64,000 nt of DNA from an uncultured Clostridia bacterium (lineage in GTDB: Bacteria > Bacillota > Clostridia > Lachnospirales > Lachnospiraceae). The stretch covers positions 43,947 to 107,946 of the forward strand of contig CALBNS010000065.1 in the NCBI GenBank assembly GCA_937896665.1, written 5' to 3'. The notes under the pieces are model-generated. The model saw nothing but the letters and a program-made list of their open reading frames with translations, did not search any database and was not told the DNA's origin. A program made the position numbers and the translations under genes. Of this stretch, positions 7,186 to 15,684 are shown piece after piece; position 1 is the first letter of the stretch; every line of letters begins with the position of its first letter.

Positions 7186-8820
7186 ATGAAAAGAAATAAG
7201 AATAGAAGACTAGCCAGGATTACGACATTCAAGGTGGGTGTTTATCTGCGGTTGTCCGTGGAGGATGTGAAACATCATGAGGAAAGTGAGAGTATAGCAA
7301 ATCAGCGCAAGTTAGCGCTAGATTTTTTGGAACGCCAAGAGGACATGGTTTTTGTACGTGAATATGTTGATGACGGTATAAGTGGATATGTGTTTAATCG
7401 ACCAAGTTTTCAAGAAATGATTCATGATGCAGAGTCGGGGATTATCAATTGTATTGTTGTGAAAGACCAATCACGTTTTGGCAGGGAACATATCGATACA
7501 GAACGTTATATCACGCAGGTGTTCAAAAAAATGGGTATCCGTTTTGTTGCAATCCTTGACGGATACGACACGTTAACCAGTGGTTATGATATGATGTTTA
7601 GTATCCGCAATCTGTTTAATGAACATTATGCACGCGATATATCCAAGAAAACGCAATCATCTTTTAAGGCTAAACAGCGTTGCGGTGAGTTTATCGGTGC
7701 GTTTGCGTGCTATGGGTACAAAAAGTCAGAACATGACAGGCATAAATTAGAGATAGACCCATACGCGGCGGAAATTGTGAGAAAAATCTACGATATGTTT
7801 TTGGCAGGATATGGAAAAGTGCGCATAGCGAATATCCTAAATGGCGAAGGTGTACTGTGTCCGTCTGAGTACAAGAAACAGAACGGATATAACTACACTA
7901 ATTCGCGCAAGTTAGACAAGACAAATTATTGGACCTACTCGACTATCAACAAAATTCTGAAGCACGAAATGTACACAGGCACCATGGTACAGGGCACTAC
8001 TTGGCGTGAAATTCACGGAAAGCCGGAACTTTTGGACGAATCGGAATGGATTAAGGTCAAGGGAACCCATGAGGCGATTATTGATGAAGAAACATGGCAG
8101 AAAGTGCAGAGCATGATGAAACAACGGAAAACAGATATTGCATTTGAAAAGAATCAGAGCATTTTCGTTGGTTATTTGAAATGTGGGGACTGTGGAAGAG
8201 CCATGAGGAAAAACATTAGAAAAAGCTCTAATGGTAACAGCTATGCAGTTTTCAAATGTGGTTCATATCAAAATGCCGGAAGGAAGGCATGCACTTCGCA
8301 TTACATAAAAGAAGACGTGTTGAAGGAGATTGTCTTGCGTGATTTGAATGCGATAGTCGCTGGTATGAAAACGTTAAAGGAACTTGTTGAAAATGCAGAA
8401 AGGGATGCAAAGACAAAGAAAAAAGCATCATCTACAGAAATCTACAGTATGGACATCGAAAAAACAAAGGCAGACATCGAACGAAAGAAGCAATTGAGGA
8501 AGAAAGTATTCGAAGAATATGCGTTGGGTAATATTTCGAATGAAGAATATATGGAGTACGGAGAAGAGTACGCCAAAGCGGAAATGGAATTAACTCAGAA
8601 ACTCTTCGATTTAGAGAAAAAGTTAAAAGGCCAAGAAGAAGTCAGTGTGTTTGATTTGCCATGGGTTCGGCATTTAATCGAACATAAAGAGATTACAGAA
8701 TTGACTAGAGAGATTGTTGTGGAGATGATTGATGTAATTTACATATATGAAGATAAACGTATCAAAATCTGCTACAACTTCTCAAATGAGTACGAAAATC
8801 TGATGAAATTAGTGGGTTGA
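7186..8820 (+). CDS. Large serine recombinase (integrase of the element)
   Basis: 544 residues from ATG 7186 (a TTG at 7171 is possible; neither has a strong ribosome site). The N-terminal resolvase domain has VGVYLRLSVED with the nucleophile at Ser24, then DGISGYVFNRPSFQ and VVKDQSRFGREHI. The recombinase domain follows (YAAEIVRKIYDMFLAGYGK), then a zinc ribbon (KCGDCGRAM with FKCGSYQNAGRKACTS) and a coiled coil rich in Glu and Lys at about 410-500. All catalytic and zinc positions seem present, so it is probably active. Its stop lies 20 bp from the right core, the usual place for an integrase next to its att site. It should carry out insertion and, with a partner factor, excision. Confidence 0.93.
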   Translation: MKRNKNRRLARITTFKVGVYLRLSVEDVKHHEESESIANQRKLALDFLERQEDMVFVREYVDDGISGYVFNRPSFQEMIHDAESGIINCIVVKDQSRFGREHIDTERYITQVFKKMGIRFVAILDGYDTLTSGYDMMFSIRNLFNEHYARDISKKTQSSFKAKQRCGEFIGAFACYGYKKSEHDRHKLEIDPYAAEIVRKIYDMFLAGYGKVRIANILNGEGVLCPSEYKKQNGYNYTNSRKLDKTNYWTYSTINKILKHEMYTGTMVQGTTWREIHGKPELLDESEWIKVKGTHEAIIDEETWQKVQSMMKQRKTDIAFEKNQSIFVGYLKCGDCGRAMRKNIRKSSNGNSYAVFKCGSYQNAGRKACTSHYIKEDVLKEIVLRDLNAIVAGMKTLKELVENAERDAKTKKKASSTEIYSMDIEKTKADIERKKQLRKKVFEEYALGNISNEEYMEYGEEYAKAEMELTQKLFDLEKKLKGQEEVSVFDLPWVRHLIEHKEITELTREIVVEMIDVIYIYEDKRIKICYNFSNEYENLMKLVG

Positions 8821-8840
8821 GTAGCCTAAGTAACCATCGC

Positions 8841-8852
8841 CGTGGGGGAATG
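8841..8852. other. Right attachment core (attR)
   Basis: CGTGGGGGAATG, the second copy of the core. On the element side it is preceded by GTAACCATCGC, on the host side followed by AAGACACTC of the deacetylase. The host side fuses in frame to the left part. Confidence 0.8.
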
Positions 8853-9421
8853 AAGACACTCAGCAAATTCTAGATACTCTGGCTAAATATAATGTCCATG
8901 TCACTTTTTTTATGACTGGAGGATGGGTGGAAAAGTTTCCAGAAGATGTGAAAAAGATTCAGGCGGCAGGCCACGATTTGGGAAATCATAGTGAGAATCA
9001 TAAGAATATGAGCCAGTTATCGGATACGCAATGTCAGGAAGAGTTACAGAAGGTACATAATAAGGTAAAAGAGTTAACCGGAGTAGAAATGAACTTGTTC
9101 CGTCCACCGTATGGAGACTACGATAACCACGTAATTGAAAATGCGAAAAAATGCGGATACTTCACGATTCAGTGGGATGTAGACTCCCTCGACTGGAAGG
9201 ACTATGGTGTAGACAGCATTATCAAAACCGTGACAGAACATAAGGCATTACAGAATGGTTCCATTATTTTGATGCATAATGGTGCAAAATATACGGCAGA
9301 AGCACTTCCTGTTGTGATTGAAAAACTTCAGGAAGCAGGATATCAAATTGTATCGGTTTCTGAATTAATTTATAAGCAAGATTATCACTTGGATGTAAAC
9401 GGACGTCAGATAAAGGATTAG
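8841..9421 (+). pseudogene. PdaB-like polysaccharide deacetylase, 3-prime part
   Basis: This part encodes about residues 60-249 of the split deacetylase, ending at 9421. It carries the rest of the NodB catalytic core: HDLGNHSENH (metal-binding H-S-x-x-H), RPPYGDY (motif 3), WDVDSLDWKDY (motif 4) and ILMHNG (motif 5), and ends with the helix ALPVVIEKLQEAGYQIVSV. The metal triad is intact only if Asp of motif 1 from the left part is supplied. An internal ATG at 8912 could start a shorter protein, but it would lack motif 1. There are no frameshifts, so the part has kept its coding quality, which supports periodic restoration of the gene or a recent insertion. Confidence 0.85.
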
Positions 9422-9553
9422 TTATTAGCTTCTTTCTTACACACTGACTGTCTTGCTCATATGGAAACCTAAGAAAGGGATTTGATTTATTATATGTGAT
9501 AAATCAGGAGTAGAGATATGGTCTGATTAAGAATCTGAGTTAACGCTTTGTTA

Positions 9554-9591
9554 TTGACAAAAAATATGAAAATGATATCATAATGATATCA
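9554..9591 (+). promoter_or_regulatory. Promoter with tandem TGATATCA operators
   Basis: TTGACA (9554-9559) and TATCAT (9576-9581) are 16 bp apart. Two perfect TGATATCA palindromes (9573-9580 and 9584-9591) have centres 11 bp apart and cover the -10; a half site TATCATT follows at 9602. An 11 bp period matches how ribbon-helix-helix repressors such as Arc pack side by side. The operon encodes such a protein. Further upstream, 9422-9553 has an inverted repeat TGATTTAT (9483) / ATAAATCA (9499) and no gene. Confidence 0.65.
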
Positions 9592-9608
9592 AAAAGGGAG
9601 GTATCATT

Positions 9609-10616
9609 ATGAAAGAAAATGTATTGAAAAACAGAAAAAATGGAATGGCTGTCTTATTGCTTACACTTGCTCTGTATGTGATGGCGATCATAGGATTGAT
9701 TGGTGGCAGCATGGCACGTAATGTTCCGGTAATTGTTGTATCATCAGTTTGGATTGGACTTGGCTGGATTTTATTTTGCGGGTTGAAGACATTAAAGCCA
9801 CAGGAGGCATTGGTGATTACATTGTTTGGTAAGTATATTGGGACATTAAAGAATGAGGGATTCTATTTTGTGAATCCATTTTGCGTAAGTTTTAATCCTG
9901 CAGCAAAGACGAAATTGAATCAAAGTGGTGATGTGGACGTAAATGCTAAGAAGCCATTTATCATTTCATCGGGTGCAAATGATATGGGGCTAGAGATGAG
10001 TGATAAAAAAGTTTCTTTAAAAATCATGACACTCAATAATAATCGCCAAAAAATCAATGACTGTCTTGGTAACCCGGTAGAAATTGGAATTGCTGTTACA
10101 TGGAGAGTAGTAGATACGGCAAAGGCGGTATTCAATGTTGACAATTATAAGGAATACCTGTCACTTCAATGTGATAGTGCACTTCGTAACATTGTACGTG
10201 TATATCCATATGATGTGGCTCCGAATGTAGATACGACAGGTGATGGAGTCGCGGATGAAGGCAGCCTCCGTGGTTCAAGTGAAATCGTGGCTTCCCGTAT
10301 TCGGGATGAAATTCAGGAAAAAGTAATGGAAGCAGGATTGGAAATTCTGGAGGCGCGTATTACATATCTTGCATATGCACCGGAAATTGCAGCGGTAATG
10401 CTTCAGAGACAGCAAGCATCGGCAATTATCGATGCGAGAAAGATGATCGTAGACGGTGCAGTCGGAATGGTAGAAATGGCATTAGAGAGATTGGATGAAA
10501 ATAACACGATTACATTAGATGACGAGAGAAAAGCTGCAATGGTATCGAATCTTCTGGTAGTACTTTGTGGAAACCACGACGCACAGCCTATTGTAAATTC
10601 GGGAAGTTTATATTAA
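9609..10616 (+). CDS. SPFH/band 7 domain membrane protein
   Basis: 335 residues. Two membrane helices (about 14-33 and 40-58) precede an SPFH domain: LKPQEALVITLFGKYIGTLK, NEGFYFVNPF, then NPVEIGIAVTWRVVDTAKAVF and ILEARITYLAYAPEIAAVML. Stomatin-like proteins oligomerise into membrane scaffolds. ATG 9609 follows GGGAGG. The C-terminal tail VSNLLVVLCGNHDAQPIVN is common in the Firmicutes branch that pairs with an Arc-like protein, as here: the next gene begins 2 bp downstream. Control by the TGATATCA operators is likely. The pair recalls a two-gene module of unknown purpose. Confidence 0.88.
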   Translation: MKENVLKNRKNGMAVLLLTLALYVMAIIGLIGGSMARNVPVIVVSSVWIGLGWILFCGLKTLKPQEALVITLFGKYIGTLKNEGFYFVNPFCVSFNPAAKTKLNQSGDVDVNAKKPFIISSGANDMGLEMSDKKVSLKIMTLNNNRQKINDCLGNPVEIGIAVTWRVVDTAKAVFNVDNYKEYLSLQCDSALRNIVRVYPYDVAPNVDTTGDGVADEGSLRGSSEIVASRIRDEIQEKVMEAGLEILEARITYLAYAPEIAAVMLQRQQASAIIDARKMIVDGAVGMVEMALERLDENNTITLDDERKAAMVSNLLVVLCGNHDAQPIVNSGSLY

Positions 10617-10617
10617 T

Positions 10618-10848
10618 ATGGCAGATGTAAAGAAACAAGTACCGCTCCGTTTGTCACCGAAGTTGTATGATGCAATAGCAGCTTGGGCGGAGGACGATTT
10701 TCGGTCGATTAACGGGCAGATTGAATTTTTACTGACAGAATGTGTAAAACAGCATAGAAAAGATGGCAAATACATTTCAAAGGAACTGCATGTGCGTCCT
10801 CTGATTGAATTGCCGCAGAATCATGATAACGTGGAAGGAAGAAAATAA
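10618..10848 (+). CDS. Arc-like ribbon-helix-helix protein
   Basis: 76 residues. The pattern KKQVPLRLSPKLYDAIAAWA, then EDDFRSINGQIEFLL is an RHH domain (beta strand, two helices) as in Arc and CopG repressors; the strand residues Lys, Gln, Pro, Leu, Arg would face the DNA. The start lies 2 bp after the SPFH stop and the stop 2 bp before dapF, so translation is coupled. It is the probable repressor of the promoter at 9554-9591. The basic tail (QHRKDGKYISKELHV) may touch the SPFH partner; that is a guess. Confidence 0.8.
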   Translation: MADVKKQVPLRLSPKLYDAIAAWAEDDFRSINGQIEFLLTECVKQHRKDGKYISKELHVRPLIELPQNHDNVEGRK

Positions 10849-10849
10849 T

Positions 10850-11683
10850 ATGAAATTTACAAAAATGCAAGGTCTTGGAAATGATTATGTATATGTAAAT
10901 TGTTTTCAGGAGAATATACAAAATCCAAGCGAAGTGGCTATTAAGGTCAGCAACCGCAATTTCGGAGTTGGATCAGATGGATTAATTATGATTAAACCAT
11001 CGAAAGTCGCTGATTTTGAGATGGAGATGTATAACGCAGACGGTTCTCGCGGTGAAATGTGCGGTAACGGAATCCGCTGTGTTGGAAAATATGTGTACGA
11101 CTATGGTTTGACAGATAAGACGAGTATTTCTGTGGAAACATTGGGTGGAATTAAGTATCTGGAGTTTACAGTTGAAAATGGAAAAGTGAAATTAGTGAGG
11201 GTTGACATGGGAAGCCCAGAACTTGTTCCAGCGAACATACCAATCATCGCAGAAGGAGATTTAGTGATTGATGACCCAATCATTGTCGATGGAACAGAGT
11301 ACCGTATGACAGGTGTTTCGATGGGAAATCCACATGCAGTCGTGTATACAGATGATGTTCAAGGACTGGAGATCGAAAAGATTGGACCGAAATTTGAAAA
11401 TCATGAGCGTTTCCCAAATCGAATCAACACAGAGTTTGCAAGAGTGATTGACCGAAATACAGTGGAGATGCGTGTGTGGGAACGTGGTTCCGGTGAAACC
11501 CTTGCATGTGGAACGGGAGCCTGTGCGGTCGCAGTCGCAAGTATTTTGAATGGATTGACGGAGGATAAAGTGACTGTGAAATTACTTGGTGGTGATTTAC
11601 TCATTGAATGGGACAGAGAGGCAAATAAAGTCTATATGACGGGTCCGGCAGAGGTCTCGTTTGAAGGAGAAATCAAGTTATAA
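10850..11683 (+). CDS. dapF: Diaminopimelate epimerase
   Basis: 277 residues from ATG 10850 (an upstream in-frame ATG at 10805 lies inside the previous gene). The enzyme interconverts LL- and meso-diaminopimelate for lysine and peptidoglycan synthesis in the cytoplasm. Signatures: MQGLGNDYVY at the N-terminus, NADGSRGEMCGNGIRCVGKY with the first active cysteine, and GETLACGTGACAVAVAS with the second. Length is normal. It sits at the end of the SPFH/RHH pair with a 1 bp gap, an arrangement that places a housekeeping gene under or behind the RHH-controlled promoter. Confidence 0.96.
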   Translation: MKFTKMQGLGNDYVYVNCFQENIQNPSEVAIKVSNRNFGVGSDGLIMIKPSKVADFEMEMYNADGSRGEMCGNGIRCVGKYVYDYGLTDKTSISVETLGGIKYLEFTVENGKVKLVRVDMGSPELVPANIPIIAEGDLVIDDPIIVDGTEYRMTGVSMGNPHAVVYTDDVQGLEIEKIGPKFENHERFPNRINTEFARVIDRNTVEMRVWERGSGETLACGTGACAVAVASILNGLTEDKVTVKLLGGDLLIEWDREANKVYMTGPAEVSFEGEIKL

Positions 11684-11748
11684 CTGTCAAAAATGAAAAC
11701 GGGGACATGGTGGAATGAGGTTTTGCCATGTCCTGGAATGGAGAAAAA

Positions 11749-13284
11749 ATGAATCAGAATGTTGAAAAGAAATATTTAAAACTTCAAAATGGAAGCGATG
11801 TACGTGGTGTTGCATTGGAGGGGATTGAAGGTGAGAGCGTAAACCTGACACCGGAGATTGTAAGATATATTGCAGCGGCGTTTGCAGAATATTTATCTGG
11901 AAAATGCGGCAAAGAAAAGAAAGAGCTTACAATTTCTGTTGGACATGACTCGAGAATCTCAGCGGATACGCTGAAAGAGGGGGCTTTATATGGAATTCAA
12001 AAACAGGGGTGCCAGCCGGTAGACTGTGGACTAGCATCTACACCGTCTATGTTTATGTCAACGGTTCTTCCAGAGTTAGATTATGACGGTGCAATTATGA
12101 TTACAGCAAGCCACCTTCCATTCAACCGTAATGGCATGAAGTTTTTTACAAAGGGCGGAGGCTTAGAGAGCAGTGAAATCAAGGTTTTATTAAATAAGGC
12201 AATTACACTGGAATCAGACGGAATTCCTGTATGCGATAAAAAAGAGATTGTAAAAGTAGATCTTATTGCTCATTATAGCGCCAATCTTCGCAGTATTATC
12301 TGCCGTGAGACGGAGATGAAAGAAGAGGACATGCCACTTGCAGGTATGCACTTTGTGGTAGATGCTTCCAATGGGGCCGGAGGTTTTTTTGCGACGCAGG
12401 TACTGGCTCCTCTTGGTGCTGATATCAGTGGCAGTATTTATCTAGAACCGGACGGAACATTCCCGAATCATGTTCCAAATCCAGAAAATGCCAAGGCAAT
12501 GGATTGCATCCGCAAAGCAACATTGGATCATAAAGCGGACTTAGGTATTATTTTTGACACGGATGTAGACCGTGCGGCAACAGTATTTCCAAATGGAAAA
12601 GAGATTAACCGGAATGCGTTAATTGCCCTGATGGCAGCAATTGTTGCAAGAACAAATCCGGGAAGTACAGTAGTTACAGATTCCGTTACATCTGATCAGT
12701 TGGAAGATTTCCTTGAAAACAGATTGAGATTGGTACATCATCGTTTCAAACGTGGATACCGTAATGTAATTAACGAGTCGGTACGTTTGAATGAGGAAGG
12801 GACTGAAAGCTGTCTTGCGATTGAAACATCAGGTCATGGTGCATTGAAAGAAAACTATTTCTTAGATGACGGAGCGTATATGAGTGTAAAAATTCTCTGC
12901 GAGGTTGTTCGCTGCAAACGTGCAGGGAAATCTATTGAAGATATGTTGGATGGATTGAGAGAACCGGCAGAAAGCAGAGAAATCCGTATTGGAATTGCTT
13001 TAGATGAGTTTAAAGAGTATGGCTTTAAAGTGTTAGATGATTTTAAAGCATTTGCACAAGAGAACGAGAAATTCCATATTGTAGAACCAAATTATGAGGG
13101 TGTTCGGATTTCGTTTCATGATGAAGAGGTGCAGGGATGGATGTTAATCCGTATGTCACTGCACGACCCGATTCTTCCGATGAATATTGAAACGAATGAA
13201 GAAGGTCAGGTGCAAACCGTACTTGAAAGATTAAAACCATTTTTCGTTCAGTATGAGAGCTTGGAGACGGAAAATATCTGGTAA
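11749..13284 (+). CDS. Phosphomannomutase/phosphoglucomutase
   Basis: 511 residues from ATG 11749, selected for GGAG at 11740-11743 (ATG 11728 also possible). This alpha-D-phosphohexomutase moves phosphate between C1 and C6 of hexoses. Seen in order: phosphoserine loop TASHLPFNRNGMKFF, Mg site FDTDVDRAATV, sugar loop ETSGHGA and the phosphate-binding end NYEGVRISF. The substrate (mannose, glucose) is not decided by these motifs. It follows dapF after a 65 bp gap and ends before a bidirectional terminator. Confidence 0.9.
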   Translation: MNQNVEKKYLKLQNGSDVRGVALEGIEGESVNLTPEIVRYIAAAFAEYLSGKCGKEKKELTISVGHDSRISADTLKEGALYGIQKQGCQPVDCGLASTPSMFMSTVLPELDYDGAIMITASHLPFNRNGMKFFTKGGGLESSEIKVLLNKAITLESDGIPVCDKKEIVKVDLIAHYSANLRSIICRETEMKEEDMPLAGMHFVVDASNGAGGFFATQVLAPLGADISGSIYLEPDGTFPNHVPNPENAKAMDCIRKATLDHKADLGIIFDTDVDRAATVFPNGKEINRNALIALMAAIVARTNPGSTVVTDSVTSDQLEDFLENRLRLVHHRFKRGYRNVINESVRLNEEGTESCLAIETSGHGALKENYFLDDGAYMSVKILCEVVRCKRAGKSIEDMLDGLREPAESREIRIGIALDEFKEYGFKVLDDFKAFAQENEKFHIVEPNYEGVRISFHDEEVQGWMLIRMSLHDPILPMNIETNEEGQVQTVLERLKPFFVQYESLETENIW

Positions 13285-13328
13285 AACAGGACGAATTGTA
13301 GATGTGAACATGATAACAGAGTATAAAC

Positions 13329-13364
13329 AAAAGGTTATGGCAAAAGAAAATGCCATAACCTTTT
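13329..13364. terminator. Bidirectional terminator between the phosphohexomutase gene and purC
   Basis: A 14 bp perfect stem, AAAAGGTTATGGCA (13329-13342) with TGCCATAACCTTTT (13351-13364), and an 8-base loop. A-rich and T-rich ends make it work for both converging genes. Confidence 0.9.
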
Positions 13365-13371
13365 ATTATAA

Positions 13372-14055
13372 TTATCTGTTTAAGATTAATTTTGTTAATT
13401 CAACTGGTTCAACGATTGTACCGTCTTTGTATACACGCATGTTTCCAGAAGCGATTTCATCGATTAAGATGACTTCATCGTTGTTGTAACCAAATTCAAA
13501 TTTGATATCCCATAGATCAAGACCGATTGATTTTAAATCATCAGAAACGATTTTTGTGATTTTTAATGTCTGTTCTTTCATGCTTTCGAACATAGCAGGT
13601 GTCATGATTCCAAGAGCTGCAAGACCTTCACCGGTTACAAGCGGATCGCCTAAAGCATCGTTCTTGAATGTACATTCAACATAACCACCTTCTAATATAG
13701 TTCCGTCTTCAATATATTCGCCGTATCTGCGAACAAAACTTCCTGTTGCAACCTGACGACAGATTACTTCGAGACCATGACCGAATACTGTAGCCGGAAG
13801 AACTTCCATAGTAGCGTCTTCTATATTAGCTGATACATAGTGTGTCTTAATACCAGCTTCTTTTAATAATTCGAAGTAGTGAATAGATGTTTCCAAATTC
13901 GCTTTACCGATACCTTCAATTGTTAAACCTACTGAGTTTTCGCCTGGATCAAACACTCCGTCTTTTCCAGTACAGTCATCTTTGAACTTTAACATAACGT
14001 TTCCGTTATCAAGGCTAAATACATCTTTTGTTTTTCCTTCGTAAATTTTTTTCAT
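13372..14055 (-). CDS. purC: Phosphoribosylaminoimidazole-succinocarboxamide synthase
   Basis: 227 residues on the minus strand. PurC joins aspartate to CAIR in purine synthesis. It opens KKIYEGKTKDVFSLDNG, then LKFKDDCTGKDG, and has the substrate loops CRQVATGSFVRRYG and LIDEIASGNMRVYKDG; the length is that of the short bacterial PurC type. The ribosome site GAAAGGA precedes the start. It stands alone here, away from other purine genes. The 14056-14232 stretch upstream is AT-rich and holds its promoter region but no gene. Confidence 0.95.
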   Translation of the reverse strand: MKKIYEGKTKDVFSLDNGNVMLKFKDDCTGKDGVFDPGENSVGLTIEGIGKANLETSIHYFELLKEAGIKTHYVSANIEDATMEVLPATVFGHGLEVICRQVATGSFVRRYGEYIEDGTILEGGYVECTFKNDALGDPLVTGEGLAALGIMTPAMFESMKEQTLKITKIVSDDLKSIGLDLWDIKFEFGYNNDEVILIDEIASGNMRVYKDGTIVEPVELTKLILNR

Positions 14056-14232
14056 GTTTCATTATCCTTTCTATTCAAGTATTAATAATGGATTACATAC
14101 AAATTTTTAGCACAAAATCAAAAAAAATACAATAAATATTTCGCAATTTTTCGTAAAGTATAAATTGAATAATACTTATTAATACATATAAGAAGGAAGA
14201 ATGAGATAATTTAAAAAAATTTAAAAAAAAGC

Positions 14233-14260
14233 TTGATTTTTAAAAAAATACTGTTATAAT
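14233..14260 (+). promoter_or_regulatory. tRNA promoter
   Basis: TTGATT (14233-14238) and TATAAT (14255-14260), spacer 16 bp, 23 bp before tRNA-Gln. Confidence 0.7.
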
Positions 14261-14283
14261 AATATTTGTTCGTTAAGGAACAT

Positions 14284-14354
14284 TGCGGAATGGTGTAATG
14301 GTAGCACAGCAGACTCTGACTCTGTTAGTAGGGGTTCGAATCCCTTTTCCGTAG
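14284..14354 (+). tRNA. tRNA-Gln (anticodon CTG)
   Basis: The acceptor stem TGCGGAA pairs with TTCCGTA (one G-U). The anticodon arm GCAGA-CTCTGAC-TCTGT exposes CTG, and the T arm reads GGTTCGAATCC. No CCA is encoded. CTG decodes the CAG codon, so this is probably the minor Gln isoacceptor. Confidence 0.93.
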
Positions 14355-14400
14355 TTTTTTTATTTGTGAAATACAATTTCAGCGATATGACAAAGTATTG

Positions 14401-14474
<74 letters not shown>

Positions 14475-14480
14475 TTGATG

Positions 14481-14521
14481 CCGGGATTCTTGAATTTATC
14501 AAGGGTTTCGGTGTTTTTTTT
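14481..14521 (+). terminator. Terminator of the tRNA pair
   Basis: CCGGGATTCTTGA (14481-14493) pairs with TCAAGGGTTTCGG (14499-14511) through a 13 bp stem with G-U pairs, then T-rich sequence to 14522. Confidence 0.85.
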
Positions 14522-14547
14522 TGAAAGGAAATGATGGGAGGCATATC

Positions 14548-15684
14548 ATGAAATTAATTCATCTATCAGATTTACATCTTGGAAAGCGTGTAAATGAGAT
14601 TTCGATGCTGGAAGATCAGCGGTATATTCTAACAAAAGTGATAAGTATCATAGACGAAGAACAGCCGGATTGTGTAGTTATTGCCGGTGATGTGTATGAT
14701 AAGTCGGTGGCTCCCGGTGAGGCCATTCAACTGTTTGATGACTTCATATGTCGTCTTGCAAAGAGAAATCTTTCAGTCTTTGTGATTACCGGAAACCATG
14801 ATTCTCCAGAGAGAATGTCATTTGGTTCACGTTTAATGGATAAAAGCGGAATTCATATCTCACCGGTATATGACGGTACATCTCGAATGATTTCTATGCA
14901 GGATCAATATGGCACGGTGGACATTTATATGTTGCCATTTATTAAACCGGCACATATACGGGGGTATTTTCCAGATGAGCAAATTGAATCCTACACAGAC
15001 GCAATGCGTGTGGCTATCGCACAAATGAATCTGAATAAGAAAAATAGAAATGTACTTATAACGCATCAATTTGTGACAGGTGCAACGCGTTCAGAATCGG
15101 AAGATATTTCAGTGGGTGGTTCAGATAATGTGGATGTCACGGTATTTGAGGATTTTGATTACGTGGCATTGGGTCATATTCATAGGTCACAGAACATAGG
15201 AACAGAGAGAGTGCGTTACTGTGGAACGCCGTTAAAATATTCTTTTTCTGAAATCAGTCATGAGAAGAGTATAACAGTAGTAGAGATACAGGAAAAGAGT
15301 GAAGTCAGTGTCAGAACAGTTCCATTGATTCCAAAACATGATATGCGCGAATTGAAGGGTACATACATGGAATTAACGGCAAAGAGCTATTATGAAAATA
15401 TAGCTACTGATGATTATATGCGTATTATTCTGACGGATGAAGAATGTATTCCAGATGCTATCGGAAAATTACGATTGATTTATCCGAATTTGATGAAGTT
15501 GGAATATGACAACAAGCGTACCAGAAACAATGCGCAGATTGACCGCGCAGAAGGTGTGGAGCATAAGACACCGTTGCAGTTATTTGTGGAATTTTATGAA
15601 AAGCAGAACAATCAGCCGATGAGCGAAGAACAGCTCGCATTTTCAAAAAAACTGATAGAGACGATACAGGAGGAGCAGGCATGA
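14548..15684 (+). CDS. sbcD: Exonuclease SbcCD, nuclease subunit D
   Basis: 378 residues from ATG 14548 behind GGGAGG. The calcineurin-like phosphoesterase motifs are all present: HLSDLHLGKRV, VIAGDVYDKS, ITGNHDSPERMSFG, LITHQFVTGA and ALGHIHRSQ. With SbcC it forms the Mre11-Rad50 type complex that opens DNA hairpins and processes broken ends; it would limit long palindromes in this genome. The stop overlaps the sbcC start by four bases (ATGA, 15681-15684), giving tight coupling. Confidence 0.95.
   Translation: MKLIHLSDLHLGKRVNEISMLEDQRYILTKVISIIDEEQPDCVVIAGDVYDKSVAPGEAIQLFDDFICRLAKRNLSVFVITGNHDSPERMSFGSRLMDKSGIHISPVYDGTSRMISMQDQYGTVDIYMLPFIKPAHIRGYFPDEQIESYTDAMRVAIAQMNLNKKNRNVLITHQFVTGATRSESEDISVGGSDNVDVTVFEDFDYVALGHIHRSQNIGTERVRYCGTPLKYSFSEISHEKSITVVEIQEKSEVSVRTVPLIPKHDMRELKGTYMELTAKSYYENIATDDYMRIILTDEECIPDAIGKLRLIYPNLMKLEYDNKRTRNNAQIDRAEGVEHKTPLQLFVEFYEKQNNQPMSEEQLAFSKKLIETIQEEQA

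Larger units (their letters stand above)
4453..8852 (+). mobile_element. 4,388 bp serine-recombinase element inserted in the deacetylase gene
   Basis: The element is bounded by the 12 bp direct repeat CGTGGGGGAATG at 4453-4464 and 8841-8852. Its contents are a decayed LPXTG surface-protein fragment, a cysteine-rich small protein, a DUF6809-like remnant, an AAA_14/DUF4143 ATPase, a 35-codon ORF and a large serine recombinase whose stop is 20 bp from the right repeat. Recombination between the repeats would remove 4,388 bp and rejoin the deacetylase in frame. There are no conjugation or phage structural genes, so it is a minimal integrase element or a mobilisable remnant. Its decayed passengers beside an intact recombinase suggest an old resident. 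Confidence 0.85.

Noticed and set aside
4284..9421. Group II intron or transposon as the cause of the split gene
   Set aside because: No reverse transcriptase, no DDE transposase and no terminal inverted repeats of IS type; the serine recombinase and core repeat explain the insert.
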